64,000 nucleotides of DNA from Vitis vinifera (taxonomy: Eukaryota > Streptophyta > Magnoliopsida > Vitales > Vitaceae), in assembly GCF_030704535.1 (NCBI RefSeq), contig NC_081812.1, forward strand, positions 19,934,501 through 19,998,500, in the 5' to 3' direction. The notes beneath the pieces were generated by a model that was given only the letters and a program-made list of their open reading frames with translations, searched no databases and was not told where the DNA came from. Below are positions 36,648-49,085 of this stretch, piece after piece; the first letter of the stretch is position 1, and each line of letters opens with the position of its first letter. Position numbers and translations under genes: made by a program.

Positions 36648-36938
36648 ATGGCCATGAAGAAGAAGAGATTAGTAATCTCATTGCTTTTGCTACTCGTGAT
36701 GGCAAACTTCGCCTGTGCCATGAATAGGAGGATGCTGATGATTGAAGGCAACATCAACACCGAGACCGCCACTGAGCAGCCGAGAAACGAAACGGAGAAT
36801 TCAGAGACAGGTGACCAGCCTGATGTAAATAACCACCATAGCATTCCCAGGCAGAAGTTTAGCGGTTGGGAAAATAATCCTGGACCATCCAACAACGCTC
36901 AAACTAAGGATGGTAACGCGGTTGATAACCATACTTAA
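36648..36938 (+). CDS. Small secreted protein, possible peptide-hormone precursor
   Basis: A 96-residue single-exon protein. A basic start (MAMKKKR) and leucine-rich core (VISLLLLLVM) end in ANFACA, a good signal-peptide cleavage site near residue 24. The remainder is hydrophilic and rich in N, E, T and Q, with no cysteine after the signal and no second membrane span. A distinct block near the C-terminus, DVNNHHSIPRQKFSGW followed by NNPGPSNN (about residues 59-83), looks like the conserved part. This architecture (signal, variable acidic middle, short conserved end) is that of plant peptide precursors such as CLE, RGF/GLV and PSY, but the block matches none of their consensus motifs as I know them: no DY sulfation start and no HPPxHN-like end. 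I do not assign a family. The second ATG, two codons downstream, is an equally possible start. Confidence 0.7.
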   Translation: MAMKKKRLVISLLLLLVMANFACAMNRRMLMIEGNINTETATEQPRNETENSETGDQPDVNNHHSIPRQKFSGWENNPGPSNNAQTKDGNAVDNHT

Positions 36939-39900
36939 AATCTTCTCATATTCTTTCTTTCCAAGGACAACGTGAATGTCTGATCTTGCTACAAGTTTGT
37001 ATAATAAAAGTAGCCCTAAGCTTAGCTATAGACTTATGTTACGTTACAAGTGTATAGCTAAGATTAGAGCCATGGCCCGTGTGTGGATGATGTGGTGCAA
37101 TTAGTATATATGTAACCTTTTCATGTTATTCCCAAGTTTGAATGTAATATATAAGAATTAACCGGCTAGCGCTAAGATGAGTATGATTTGAGATAAATAA
37201 TCTCACTAACGCCTGCAAAATTAAATTTTGGCAGACTGCTTATAATTGCATTCAAATATAAGTCATTATAGAATGGTACAAACTAAAAGTTTTAATACCA
37301 ATATGGATATAATCAAAAGGAGGAGCAGCAGCTCGATTGGAACGCTTGACAATAGCCGAACTTTGAATCCTGCTAATAGAAGGACACAGGTCGAAGTATC
37401 TTCTTTATCAGGCGTTTACTTAAAAGCAATTGAAATATCAAGCTGGGCAGACCTGGTTGACCCAATTCAACATTTGGTCTTTTTTGGGCTTCGGATTTGA
37501 CTAGCTAGGTTGAACAAGTTCATACCAGTCGGAACCTAATCTGGGCCTGGCCGAGGTTGGAGACGATGAGATTTGAGTATTAATTTGGACCCGGGATCAC
37601 AATACTCGCTAGAGAGAGAGAGAGGTAGATATAGGCTTCTGAATTGAGTGAGTTAGAAGCCCACATGAACCTGAGACAGGTTGAGTTACGTCTGGGTCAT
37701 GGACATTAAGCCCAGTTGAACCATTCATCGGCATCATCCACTCTACCCAATTCATGCACGAGTCATAATTAAGACAAGGATGTGATTGATTAGGTGGAAT
37801 CATAGAAAGTGGAAACCTGGATCATCCAACTTTCTCTCATTATTAGATTATACGTACCTGTCATATCTAGCAAAAATGATTTGATTTTTGCTGACGATTT
37901 TCACTTAGTCCACATATGTCACGGCCTCATGCCACTATTGTTGGATTACTATTTTTACTTCAATTTTCTTCCCCTGTTTCTGGTTTTTATTAAATCTCGG
38001 AAATCTGTACCATTCCCAACGAATTTGAGAATTAGTTGGTACGGTTCAAAATCATACCATATTTCCTGTAAGGTTAAAAATTTGATTTACCTCAAATAAA
38101 AGTAATTACCTTAGAACCACAATATCCACATAGTTCAACAAAAACCTATCACTTGAAAAGTATTTATACATTCCTATCCGATCAAAAGAAAAAAATTAGA
38201 ATTTTCGTGTTGCTCTAAATCAAAAGTTACAAAAAGAATACTAACCAAAGCACATATACTTCGATCGATGAAATAACGTAGGAAGATATTGATTAATCAA
38301 GCATAAAAAATATTTACTAAATAAATAAACGAGATATTAAATAAAAGAAGGAAACCATATTTGTGAACAGATGGACTTTTGCGTTCATATATAAGAGTGA
38401 ATATTAAAATAGACAATTTCAAATACCATCAAATAAATGTCGTTAAACAAGTAAAGAACAACGGATAATATTTATGGATAGGAGAGAACAACTCTCATTT
38501 AAGGAAGTCGATTGTTGATTATAATAAGATAGGAATGATAGATGCTAATAAGTAATATTTTAAAGACTCAATAATCAATAAGCTTATAAATATCTTCTTC
38601 TAATTAATTTTTATGTCAAAAAATTAACTAATGGATGATGTTCAATCCATTAAAAGACAACTAAACTGTCCTACAATAATAAAATGAGGTTTCTTTTGTA
38701 GGCTTGAATGGTGGATATCCCACTTTGGCACCTAACAATATTCAACAGGATACATAGATTGGATGTTTAACTTTCATAGGATTATATTAAACAAAATCTG
38801 ACCTTCAGATGGAAAATATATTCTCTTTTGTTTGAGATAGAGGAAATTATATGTCCAACCATTTAGCTTTGGCGAGGTTTGAGACTTGCTTCCTAGAAGT
38901 TATCTATAATCAATTAAACATGACACGTGAAAATTTTCAGATAGAGGGAAAATAATTGAGTTAGAGGGCGTGGTGCTCAGGCTTTGGAAAAGGCTCCGCA
39001 GTTTGGGCAAACCGCTAATGGCGGACAAATGTCACCAAACTTTGAAAAAGGAGCTCCTTTACCAAGTTTGGTCGCATCTTTGATAAAAAAAGATCCCGGA
39101 ATTTATGTTACAAATAATTACTGATTTTCACTGCTTTTACTTTTGGTTTTACAATTTTCAAATTTAATACCTAAAAAGTATACAAAAATTCTTTGTGGAC
39201 CCTTACCAAGAAAATTACGCCGGCTCACTTCATCATTGGATTCCCCTTCTCCCCCCTCAAAAATGATGCTCCTCTATCCTCACGGCCGGTCACCCTCACC
39301 CCGCCGCATCTCTATTGTTGAAGTGTTATTCACTTGCCTTCTTCTTCTTCACCCTCTCTCTTCTTCTTCTTCTTCTTTTTTTTTTTTTTCAATTTAAAGA
39401 CTTTTATTGAAGGAAATTTTATTTTTGTGTCGATTGAAAATAATAAGTGGGATATGGGATCTTGATATCCTATTTGAAAGAACTTTCAAAAAGTATTAGA
39501 AGATTTGGAGTGATTGCAGAGTAGAGAGGATTCCAGCCCATACGCAAATATAGAAGGGGTCCACAACCAGTTGTGTAAGGCCAATAATTACAGATGCCCA
39601 AGAGTCAAAAATCTGCTAGGGACAAAGGAGGGCGCATGTGACCACTTAATTGTCTGAAAATACATCATCCCTGTACTCTGCTCACACTTAAATACTTACT
39701 AACTACTCTCTATGCTAAAAGAACAAGCCTCGTCCCTGTCTGTCATTTATCGTTTTTTGTCACTACAAAATTTTAAATTTATTTTTCTTAAAAATTATGA
39801 TCTTTGAATGAATTATTAAGCTCATATGAAACTTGCCACATATTCTCAATCACCTCAGTTTTGACTTTTGAAATCATAATTTGGAGAATATCACTTTTAC

Positions 39901-41910
39901 TGTTAGCTTTATTATGCTGTTACTTTCATGACTCACGTTATTTTCCCTTTGTTATCAAAATCAACTCTTCTTTGAATCCACAAATTTTTTCCCCATTTTT
40001 AATGCTTGAAATATTTGTTATTCAAAAGATTATTAATAAGCCCTGTTATGATCATATAAAACAACATCTAGAAGTCATTTGAGGACACGAATCAAGTTAT
40101 GTTCATAAGAATATGAACTAAACATTGTTCTTAAGAAAAACGAAATAATAGTTGTGTTCGTAAGAATATGAACTAAATGTCATGTTTTTAAGAATACAAT
40201 CACATGTAATTGAAAGAGAATTATTTTTGTTATAACTTATAATATAAATAAATTCATTTTTATTATAAGAGGTTATTGCTAGTTCTAATTAGAGAATGAC
40301 ACATGAACTTTTAATAATTATAAATATTAAAGAGCATATAAGGAAAAGGCAATTGGAAGTTAATTTACTTACAATCATTACATGGATTACTCGCCTAAGT
40401 TAGAATTTTCAAATCTTTATTATAATTTAAAATTTTAGGTGGAATGAGTTTTGCCAAAATTGATTAATGGGCTGGGGTCAATTTCAGTTAGAAAGGGAGA
40501 TAGAGGCCCACTTCCTTTATCAGCTGGAGAAGAAAGGAATGAGAAGGCACTTAATTTGGAGACCCCGATGCACCTCTCTTTCGCCTGATGCAGATTCTGA
40601 GCATCTGACTATCCTAAGACCTTAGGTTACATATGGAATCAACTTTGAGAAAGAAATCCTATTTATTGATAGTGGTAACTGGATGATCTTTAGAACTACA
40701 AATATTCACACTTTTCTTTTCTTTGCCCTTTTCTAATTTGACTGGGCAATAAATATTCCCCTTTAAAGTATCTCAATCCTCTTAAATCAAGTACAACAGA
40801 TATTCTTCATGATTGATTGATTTCTCATTGGAATCCATATTTTTTGGCATCTGCTTTAAAATTAATGTCTTTTAATATTCCAATAATTTTAAGGGTCTTC
40901 ATTAAAATTTTTATGCGTGGTATGCTTTTCATACATTCTTTTGAAAGAAGTTAAGAATCTAGAATTTTAATATTCTTACTAGTGAAATTCTTCAAGTAGG
41001 ATGAGTGGGAAGACCAAGTGAAAAAAACATCAAGTAAACAAGTATTTGAAAGAATGCCGCTTTCAAACTTGAGCTAAACCAAGAATTTGAGGAATTTTGG
41101 GGGACTGGAATTGCCTAGAATTTCACGTGAAGCAAAGAAAAAAATAGAGGAATTTGAAAAACGAATGCAGGCAGAGAGGTAGGGCTAGAGCCCATTGAAT
41201 TTGGAGACCCATTGATTCAGGGTCTTGACTCAATGCAGAAAAAAAGGGGTAAAACAAAAATGAAAGAGACCCAGTTCTTTTGACTTTAGTGGCCCACATG
41301 TCCACAAAGGAGAAGATGAAAGAGTGGCTTACTGGGATCCCTAGGACCAATCTCCCACTCCTCTCAATTGCTTTTTTGATTTTATGGACACTGCTCCCCC
41401 ACTTCCCGGCGTTGCACTTCAATTCTAGCTCTTCACCATTGTATTTTCAACAAACGAGGTCCATGATTGGTGAGAGAAGGGTGTATGAAAAGGGCTTCTG
41501 TTTAGGCTGAAATATAGTTAAATTTAACTTTAGCGTCTATTCCAAACGTTATCGGTTTCTAAATATTTTATTTAGACATTCTCTTTTTATACCAGGTAAC
41601 TAGGGAACTACTTACTACTTGAGCCATGAAGTAAACTCTCAGCACTCTTCTCCTCCTCCTACTAAGAAAGTGAGAGCAGAGGCACTGAGTCTCTGGTTTT
41701 TCTCACTTTCTCCTGTTGTTTTCCCTTTCCCCTCTCTTACAATGAATCCCAAAAGTCTCTTAAAATGATTATAGACGAAGACCCCACTAGAGAAACAGAG
41801 CTAATGGTCTAGCCTACTCAATTCAACACCCTCATTACCATGTGTTATTCTAATAACTATACTTGCTTTTCTCAGTAATACATATTACTATTCGCTAGCA
41901 GCGTTCAGCG
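36939..41910. other. 5-kb intergenic region, no gene recognised
   Basis: The first ~250 bp are probably the 3' untranslated region of the secreted-protein gene. Two near-identical imperfect palindromes (GTTCATAAGAATATGAAC at 40101-40118 and a one-base variant at 40156-40173) and a (TTC)n tract at 39339-39390 are present. Open stretches such as 37246-37500 and 39804-40082 have no supporting features. Confidence 0.55.
39339..39390. repeat. (TTC)n / pyrimidine microsatellite
   Basis: TTC triplets, interrupted once by ACCCTCTCTC, end in a T run. Confidence 0.9.
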
Positions 41911-41970
41911 ATGTTAGATGTAGATCATTCTCGGAGAAAACCAACCCAGACTCATCCTTCTGCATCAGCC

Positions 41971-44314
41971 ATGCTTCGCAGGACCTGCATTGTCCTAATC
42001 TCTCTTCTAAGCTCACTTTCTGCACTTGCTACGCCAATGCAGAACCTCACCCTCCTCGGTCAACATCCAGACCCCGAAGCTGTTGTCCAAGAAGTTCAAA
42101 GGTATTGAACAAACCATCTTCATCTCTCTGCGCTAAGGCTTTTGCTCCTTTTCTCCTCTTCCACTGTGTTGGTCAGGGTTTTTCATCTCGACGACCCTGC
42201 ATTTTGGGTTTCATTTTGCATCATTTTTTCAAAGGTTTTTTCCTTTTTTTTTTTTTTTTTTTTTTTATTCCTTAGTTTCCAATGTGAAATGCTACATTTT
42301 TTTCCCAAAAAAATAATTTGAAAGTTAAAGGGTAGCCGGTCGCTTCGACATTGCCCCTGTCCGCATTTCCTACATTTTTCACATATTTTTTTCAATCATT
42401 TGTTCTTCATTCCGTTTGATCTTTTACAATTATTGGTAGATAATTTGAACTTTGTCAATTCTATCTACATTTGCATTCGTTTCCGAGAGCAGAAGAGTAA
42501 ATGTGTCGGTGTCAAGAAGACAAACACTAGAAGTGTCCCAAAGCGACCAGTCCTCCTCATGCGTCACGGGAAACCCCATAGACGACTGCTGGAGGTGCGA
42601 CCCCAACTGGGAAGCCGACCGCCAACGCCTCGCCGACTGCGCCATTGGATTCGGCCAGTACGCCCTCGGCGGCAAAGGCGGTCAGATCTACGTCGTCACC
42701 GACTCCTCCGACCACGACGCCGTCACCCCTCGCCCCGGCACACTCCGCTACGCCGTCATCCAGTCCGACCCTCTCTGGATCGTCTTTGCCACCAACATGC
42801 TCATCAAACTCTCCCAGGAGCTCATCTTCAACAGCTACAAAACCCTAGACGGCCGTGGCGCCAACGTCCACATCGTCGGAGGCGGTTGCATCACTCTCCA
42901 GTACATCAGTAACGTCATCATCCACAACATCCACATCCACCATTGCGTGCAGTCGGGCGAGGCTAACGTGCGGTCGAGCCCCACACACTACGGGTGGCGC
43001 ACACTGTCGGACGGTGATGGAATATCGATATTCGGATCACGAGACATATGGATCGACCACTGTTCGTTGTCCCATTGTAAAGACGGTTTGATCGATGCAG
43101 TGATGGGTTCCACAGGCATAACAATATCCAACAACTTTTTCTCGCATCACGATGAGGTGATGCTGTTAGGTCACAGCGATTCGTATGTGCCCGATTCAGG
43201 GATGCAGGTCACTATAGCATTTAATCACTTTGGTGAGCAGCTGGTGCAGCGGATGCCTAGGTGCAGACGCGGCTATATACACGTGGTCAACAATGATTTT
43301 ACTCGTTGGGAGATGTATGCTATTGGGGGTAGCGGTAGCCCCACCATCAACAGCCAGGGGAATCGCTATACCGCGCCTTCCAATCGCAACGCCAAGGAGG
43401 TACATTCTTCAATTCAATGTTTGGAAATTCAAAAAAGTTTGAGATTAGGGAAAGAGTTTTCAATCTTTTATATTTAAATTATTTTTTTCTCAAGTGAGCA
43501 CTAAAGCCATTTGTTTAGAAAAATATGATTTCTTGAAGATGCATATGTGTTTATTGGGGAAGAAATGGGAGTGGGGTGAATGGTGAGTGGAGATGGGGTA
43601 GTAATGATGGGGGGTTTGAATGAACGTGGCATAGGTGACGAAGCGCGTGGATACGGATGAGAAGAAGTGGAGGGACTGGAATTGGAGGAGCGAGGGGGAC
43701 ATATTGGTGAACGGAGCCTTCTTCATTGCATCAGGTGAAACCGTTGAGGTTCTCTACGAAAAAGCCTACAGCGTGGAGCCCAAATCTGCTGCCCTCATTG
43801 ATCAACTTACCACTAACGCCGGTGTCCTCGGTGGCAGGTCTCTTTTCCTCTTTCTTTTACTTTCCAGTTTCCACTAAATATCACTCAAATGAGTCAAATC
43901 CCCTTAACCTTTTCACATCTCATTAACTCTCTCCCCTTTAACTTTCGTACCCAACCCGAAAAGTCTGTGGGCTGGGCCTAACCCAAACCTTCCCATTGGA
44001 CCGAATTTTGGAAAGTTGGGTTGGTTTAAGCCTAGCCTAGTTGGCATGTTTTAACTTTTTAACGATAATAATTTTATGTGATTGACTTGATTGCTGAATA
44101 AACAAACGACAAAGAAGTTGAAATGGTATGTTCATGGATGTGCAGCGGCAACAACCTTGGAACGTGGAGGACAGAACGAAGTGGTGGGGGATATGGTTTT
44201 GGTGATGACTACTCCGAGAATATGTTGAGCGGCTCACCATCCTCCTTTGCCCTTTCTTCCACTCTCCTTCCTCCTTTATTTCTCTTATCTTCCTTTCTAC
44301 TCTTGTACCTCTAA
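41971..44314 (+). CDS. Pectate lyase with GPI-anchor signal
   Basis: A 469-residue family-1 polysaccharide lyase that would cleave de-esterified pectin in the cell wall by Ca-dependent beta-elimination. Four exons: 41971-42101, 42493-43399, 43635-43837 and 44146-44314, all in phase. The signal peptide spans residues ~1-20. An N-terminal pectate-lyase segment ([21 protein letters not shown]) precedes the beta-helix, with [17 protein letters not shown] (230-246) and [15 protein letters not shown], which hold Ca ligands. The catalytic RMPRCR (297-302) matches the RxPxxR motif, followed by FHVVNN-like IHVVNND. The C-terminus runs [10 protein letters not shown] and then a ~20-residue hydrophobic end ([16 protein letters not shown]), as in GPI-anchored proteins. 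This feature is known for the PMR6 (PLL13) clade, so a PMR6-like role is possible but unproven. An upstream in-frame ATG at 41911 would add 20 hydrophilic residues ahead of the signal and is less likely. Confidence 0.93.
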
Positions 44315-46640
44315 CCCCATCTTCTTGTGATAATGAATCATTTTTCTGTACTGTTATTTGCATTGACTCTTTTAAGTCTTAACTATGCATGTCATACCAA
44401 TCCATCCGACTCCTCTCTCTTTACTCATTCTTCTTAAACTAAAACAAAAAGAAAGAAAGAGGACAATTGAGATGTTGTTTTCTCTTTTCTGCTGGGATAT
44501 AACCAGATATGTCGCACTCTCTTAACTTTAACTGAAAACCAGATACTTGTACACGTAATCGGATCAAGTTCTTAACATTTGCCGCAAAGCAATCTGTTTT
44601 CTATTGCCCAATACCCTAATATGATGTAGAACCTACCCGTATCCGATAATGGTTTACTCAGAGAACAGAGGTTGAAAAGCAGGGCAACAGGGTGAACAGT
44701 GACCACAACTGATACATAGCATGTATTTTAATTGAGAAAGATATTGTATTATATTCACATTATTTTGTTACATGGGCTGAGATAACCTTGTCTCCACCCA
44801 CAAAGGAAACTTTCCTTTCAAATATTGAACAACTTGTTTGCGACTGTGGGAATACCTATGCTTTCTTTTATCTCTCTTTTCAAATCTAAAGCATAGAGAA
44901 CAGGGAGAAGTGTGTTTCTAGTCATACATTTGAGAGGAAAACAAAAAAATAAAATATAAAATCTCTATAAATAATTTGAATTTCATAGACTCTAGAGTAA
45001 AGATAGTACCGAAATGATAAAAAATAGTTCCTATATACTATTAAAAGATAATATTTTTAATAATAAAAAAATGCATTATTTTTATATAAGTGTATTAAAT
45101 TTGGATTTTACAAAATTTGGTTCAATTTTATTTACCTTTTTTCTTTAATACTGAACAACATGTTTGTGAGTGACCACCAGGCTTGAAAACTAGTGCATGC
45201 ATGGAAGATAGAAGCTAGCTATATGGTTCCGGAAGACCTAGGTTTTGTTATGGAATGTATGGGTCCTTTTTTTGGATAGATTTGTCTCTTTTTTTTGAAC
45301 CAGCCAATGACATCTACCAAGGCTTGTTCAATTCACGTCGGATCCATCTTGTCTTTTTAGAAAAGGGAAATGGTTTTGGGGAGAAATTTTCTTTGCTAGT
45401 GCAGAAGGCATATGACATGTAGTAAGAACTACTGATCAGTTCATATGGGTGACCCTTTTGTCTTATTTAAAAAAGGGTAAGGGTGATGGACTCATGGGTT
45501 GATCTTATATTACTAGTATATGTCATCTACAATGACCTGTTCAGATCTTGTTGGGGCTTCTTCAGTTATAGGCCAAGTAGTCAGCCATGGTTGCCAATTG
45601 GAAAACATTATCTTCTATCTTGTGATTACGCTGACCAACTTTGTGGCCCATAGAGACTGTAAGGAACATATTTATTACAGGATTTCTTAGTCAGAAACTC
45701 TCTCTGACTCGACAAAAGCAATGACACTTGGGGGTCTCATACTTTGAATGTTAAGTTGTTGATTTGGACAATAATTTAAAAAATCTTCCACTAGGTATCC
45801 AACTTGTTTGCAACTGGACGCTACTAAACCAGTTTGGTCCATTGTAGAGGACATTGAGGGAACTTCATTTGTATAATCTGTCTGGATTTATTCTTTGGCT
45901 TCTAAAGTTACGATGGTAGTAGTATTAGAATCACTTACACCTTCAATTTTACATTCACCCTAAACTACGTCTTGTTCTAAGTCTATTATCACGAAGGTTG
46001 AAAAAAAAATCATATACCACATTTAATAGTGTTTTTATTTGTAGTACTTTTAATAAAAGTATTTTTAGAAAAATTATCTATCAAATGTTTTTTCAATAAA
46101 CTTTACAATTAATTTTTTGATTTTTTAAAAGTTTTTTTTAAGTTTTTTCTGACATCTGATTTTTTTCAAAAACATATTTTATGTTTAAAATATTTTATTA
46201 TGTTAAAAGTACTTTATAAAAATATTGTCAAATTGACTCTTACTTTCTTGATTTATGTGAATGGGCCTTCAAGAATATTTGCTCCACACTTGATGAAGAG
46301 TAAATCATTTTAAAAGAAGCTTTTGTCACCATTCCCATGTCCTCAAGGGACTAGGCACATTGCTTTGCGTCATGCATTTTGTTTGGTTATGGCTTACGTG
46401 GTTAGTGGCACTTGATCCTGTGGCATTTAAAGTTGAAATTTTTTTAAACTTATCCAACTGATCAAGCCCATTACTAAAGAACATGGCTAGGAAGCTTAGT
46501 CCTCACCTCTCCTCTTCTGTCCTGTTGTGGTATTTTAACCCTTAAATTCCATCCAAGAGAAAAAGGCAAAGGAAAGGGCTCAATAGAGAGTCATCACTTG
46601 AGCATAAGCAGATATTTTTACAGGATATTATACAATTTAA
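44315..46640. other. Intergenic DNA, no gene recognised
   Basis: The start holds the 3' untranslated region of the pectate lyase gene. 46010-46240 is AT-rich with MITE-like text (AAAGTATTTTTAGAAAAATT). No gene was seen. Confidence 0.55.
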
Positions 46641-46921
46641 GATGATGTTTATTTTTTTTACTTTTTGTTGAAAGGAATTTGTTTTCACAATTTAGGTAGT
46701 TTATTTTTTTTACTTTTTCGTATCTTGTTATAAACTTTTTTACTAAATAAAAAAAAACTCAAATATATAATTTTTTCTATAAAAAAAATAATATATTGAT
46801 TTTTGTTTTTACTTTTTTAATACTTAAGAGAAATAAAATACTACAAAACAAACAACTTAATATTTAACACTACTAATCATTAAGGTTCTATTTAGAATTA
46901 AGTAAAAAAACAAACACCACC
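46641..46921. mobile_element. MITE, family B (281 bp), just downstream of the MYB gene
   Basis: TAA flanks at 46638-46640 and 46922-46924. It is homologous end to end with 27152-27428, including ATTTAACACTACTAA-type text and the right end AACAAACACCACC. Its edge lies 47 bp beyond the MYB stop codon (46968), so it probably lies within or next to the MYB 3' untranslated region. Confidence 0.8.
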
Positions 46922-46967
46922 TAAGACTTATTTAGATTCACTACATGAAGCTCATAAGCTGTGTGAG

Positions 46968-47940
46968 TTAGTCCATGACCCAAAGAGAGCCTGAACCATC
47001 CCAAACACTAGTATCACGATCCTCAAAGATCCCTGCCGGATAACCGAAGGAAGAGTCTAAACTATTCCATTCCCCATGATATTTCATTTCATTCAAATCA
47101 CTGGACAGCCCTGACATCCAATCTGAAAATCTGTTTTCATAGGGAGAACTTGTGAAAGCAAAGTTTGACAATGCAAGAGCATCAAAGGAATCATCTGTGG
47201 CTCCCAAAACATCCTCAACAGATCCACAGTCTTCATAGTTACTTTTCTGTGTGCTTGCATTGCTTTGAATCAAGAAATCTTGTTTGGCATTGTCTATTTC
47301 ACTTTGAAAGCTATCTGTAGGGGGACTTGATGTTATGGAAAGTGGATATAACTAATAGAAGAGGAATCAAGAAGCAGAAAATTGCAGTATACCTTGTTCT
47401 TCAATTTCTGTCCTCTTCCTCAAATGAGTTCTCCAGTAATTCTTTATCTCATTATCGGTTCTTCCTGGCAAGCTTCTTGCAATCCACGACCACCTACAAG
47501 AGATTAGAATTAGAAAAATCCTTCCCAAAGTTTTGGTCAGTAAGATTTAAGTATGAGGCATCCAGGCAGACCACAAGAGGAAAGAACATTACTTGTTACC
47601 CCATCGTTTGTGAAGTTGAAGGATGATTTGCTCTTCTTCAGCGCTTATCTGACAACGTTTAAGGTCAGGGCGAAGATAGTTCAACCACCGCAACCTGCAA
47701 CTCTTACCGCTCCTTTTTAGACCTGCAAGCAAAACTTCTTCAGCTGGGGAAAAGCTTACTACTTGAAACTCAGATTGCAGAGCACAACAGTGAGCATCTT
47801 TTCTATTCATTCTTGTGAATCATACCTGATGCTCTTGCAATAGAGTCCCAGCGCCGTTCCCCCAACAGTCCAACAAAGGCAGTCAGTCGCTCATCTTCCT
47901 CTTCAAGCCAAGACCCTTTACGCAAATTTTCCCCTTGCAT
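46968..47940 (-). CDS. R2R3-MYB transcription factor
   Basis: A 230-residue DNA-binding protein in four exons (minus): 47940-47826, 47722-47593, 47493-47393 and 47314-46968. The first two introns sit at the usual R2R3 positions and the third is unusually short (78 bp; CAAG|GTATAC to CTACAG|AT). Repeat R2 spans ~8-58 with tryptophans 11, 31 and 51. R3 spans ~61-109 with isoleucine 64 in place of the first tryptophan, as is normal for plants, then W83 and W102, and the helix [19 protein letters not shown]. The C-terminal 115 residues are acidic and serine-rich ([24 protein letters not shown]) with no EAR or bHLH-binding signature that I can see. The R3 text ([31 protein letters not shown]) is closest in feel to the MYB27/MYB48/MYB59 group. 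The start at 47940 was preferred to an in-frame ATG at 48003, because a 7-residue lead into R2 is typical. Confidence 0.92.
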
Positions 47941-49085
47941 GGCTGCTTTTCCCACTGAGCTCAAGAGGGGTTTACCCTTCTTATATAAGAAATGAGGTGG
48001 CAAAGGGCAGGGGAAAAGCGGAAAAGGGAGTGACCAGAAAATCTTACATAGGATGATAGGTGGATAACACTAGTTTTGTGGGAACTCCACCATTGGCTTA
48101 CATGACTTGATGTTCAGAAGGTTAAATTAGGCCATCCATGGATTATTCTATTGTTATTTCTTGAGATTGCATTGAGTTCTTCCGCCCTTTTTGCATCACC
48201 AGTTCTGGTTTTATTTGCTAAGGGCTGTTCGTTACTTGTACAACAACTACTACCAGTATTGCAGTTTGCAGATAGGTTTTGCATCTGCCAATTATAGAAG
48301 GTGGCAAGTGTAGTATTAATTAAGTAGATGATTAGATAAAAAGGCGAAAGGATAGGGATGGAGTTTTGGAAGGTAGCACAGACCAATATGCGAATCTCAA
48401 TAATCTCAACCTAAATCCTCTCCAGTATTTATTTAGACATACACAGAGCAAACACGAATATGGATTTGTGCCAGACACCTTACAAAGTGCTGTCAATTGG
48501 AGGTGAGCGCATGCACTACCATCCCACTCATTCGTTTTATAGGACCTGCATTTAATCATGTTCTCAATTGAATTGTGCCTGTCATTGTCCTCACCTTCAT
48601 CTTTGGGATTTTTCAGGACTCCAAGTAGTACATGTGCATTTTTTTCTTTTTTCTATAACGGTTTTGCCCTGCTCAACAATGGAACTGGACAGAATGAATC
48701 AATAGTGTTCTTTTGCGATGGCTGCCAAAGTCACAGGAAACAAGTTCAATCCATTGGTTCACCAGTAGGTAGTGTAACATGGAAAATTATAAAACATCCA
48801 AGTAGTATTTCATGGAGGAAAATCCATGCTAGAATTCTATTATAGCCGAAATAGCATTTTGGGATAAGGAACCTCATTTTCTCTTAACTATCAACATAAA
48901 AAATTCTAGCTTATGATCTAGAAATTAGTTTTAAACATGGGCATAAAATGCTGATGATGACCAGCTCTACAGCAACTCAGCTTGGCTAGGCTTCTGCAAG
49001 TTCCAAAAAACGTAGGATCATACATATGGCTGGCAAGCTGCCTGCTTCTGGCCACCCTCTTTGATAAACCAAAAACCCAAAATTG
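47941..49085. other. MYB promoter region and intergenic DNA
   Basis: Upstream DNA of the MYB gene on the minus strand, then the 3' end of the next minus-strand gene. Open stretches on both strands (48114-48386, 48332-48559, 48558-48845) show no domain. Confidence 0.5.

Noticed and set aside
39143-39397. Open stretch ending in a serine run as a gene
   Set aside because: The serine run is the (TTC)n repeat; no signal peptide or domain.
42400-42912. Arginine/proline-rich open stretch overlapping the pectate lyase
   Set aside because: It is another frame of the GC-rich lyase exon 2, with no domain of its own.
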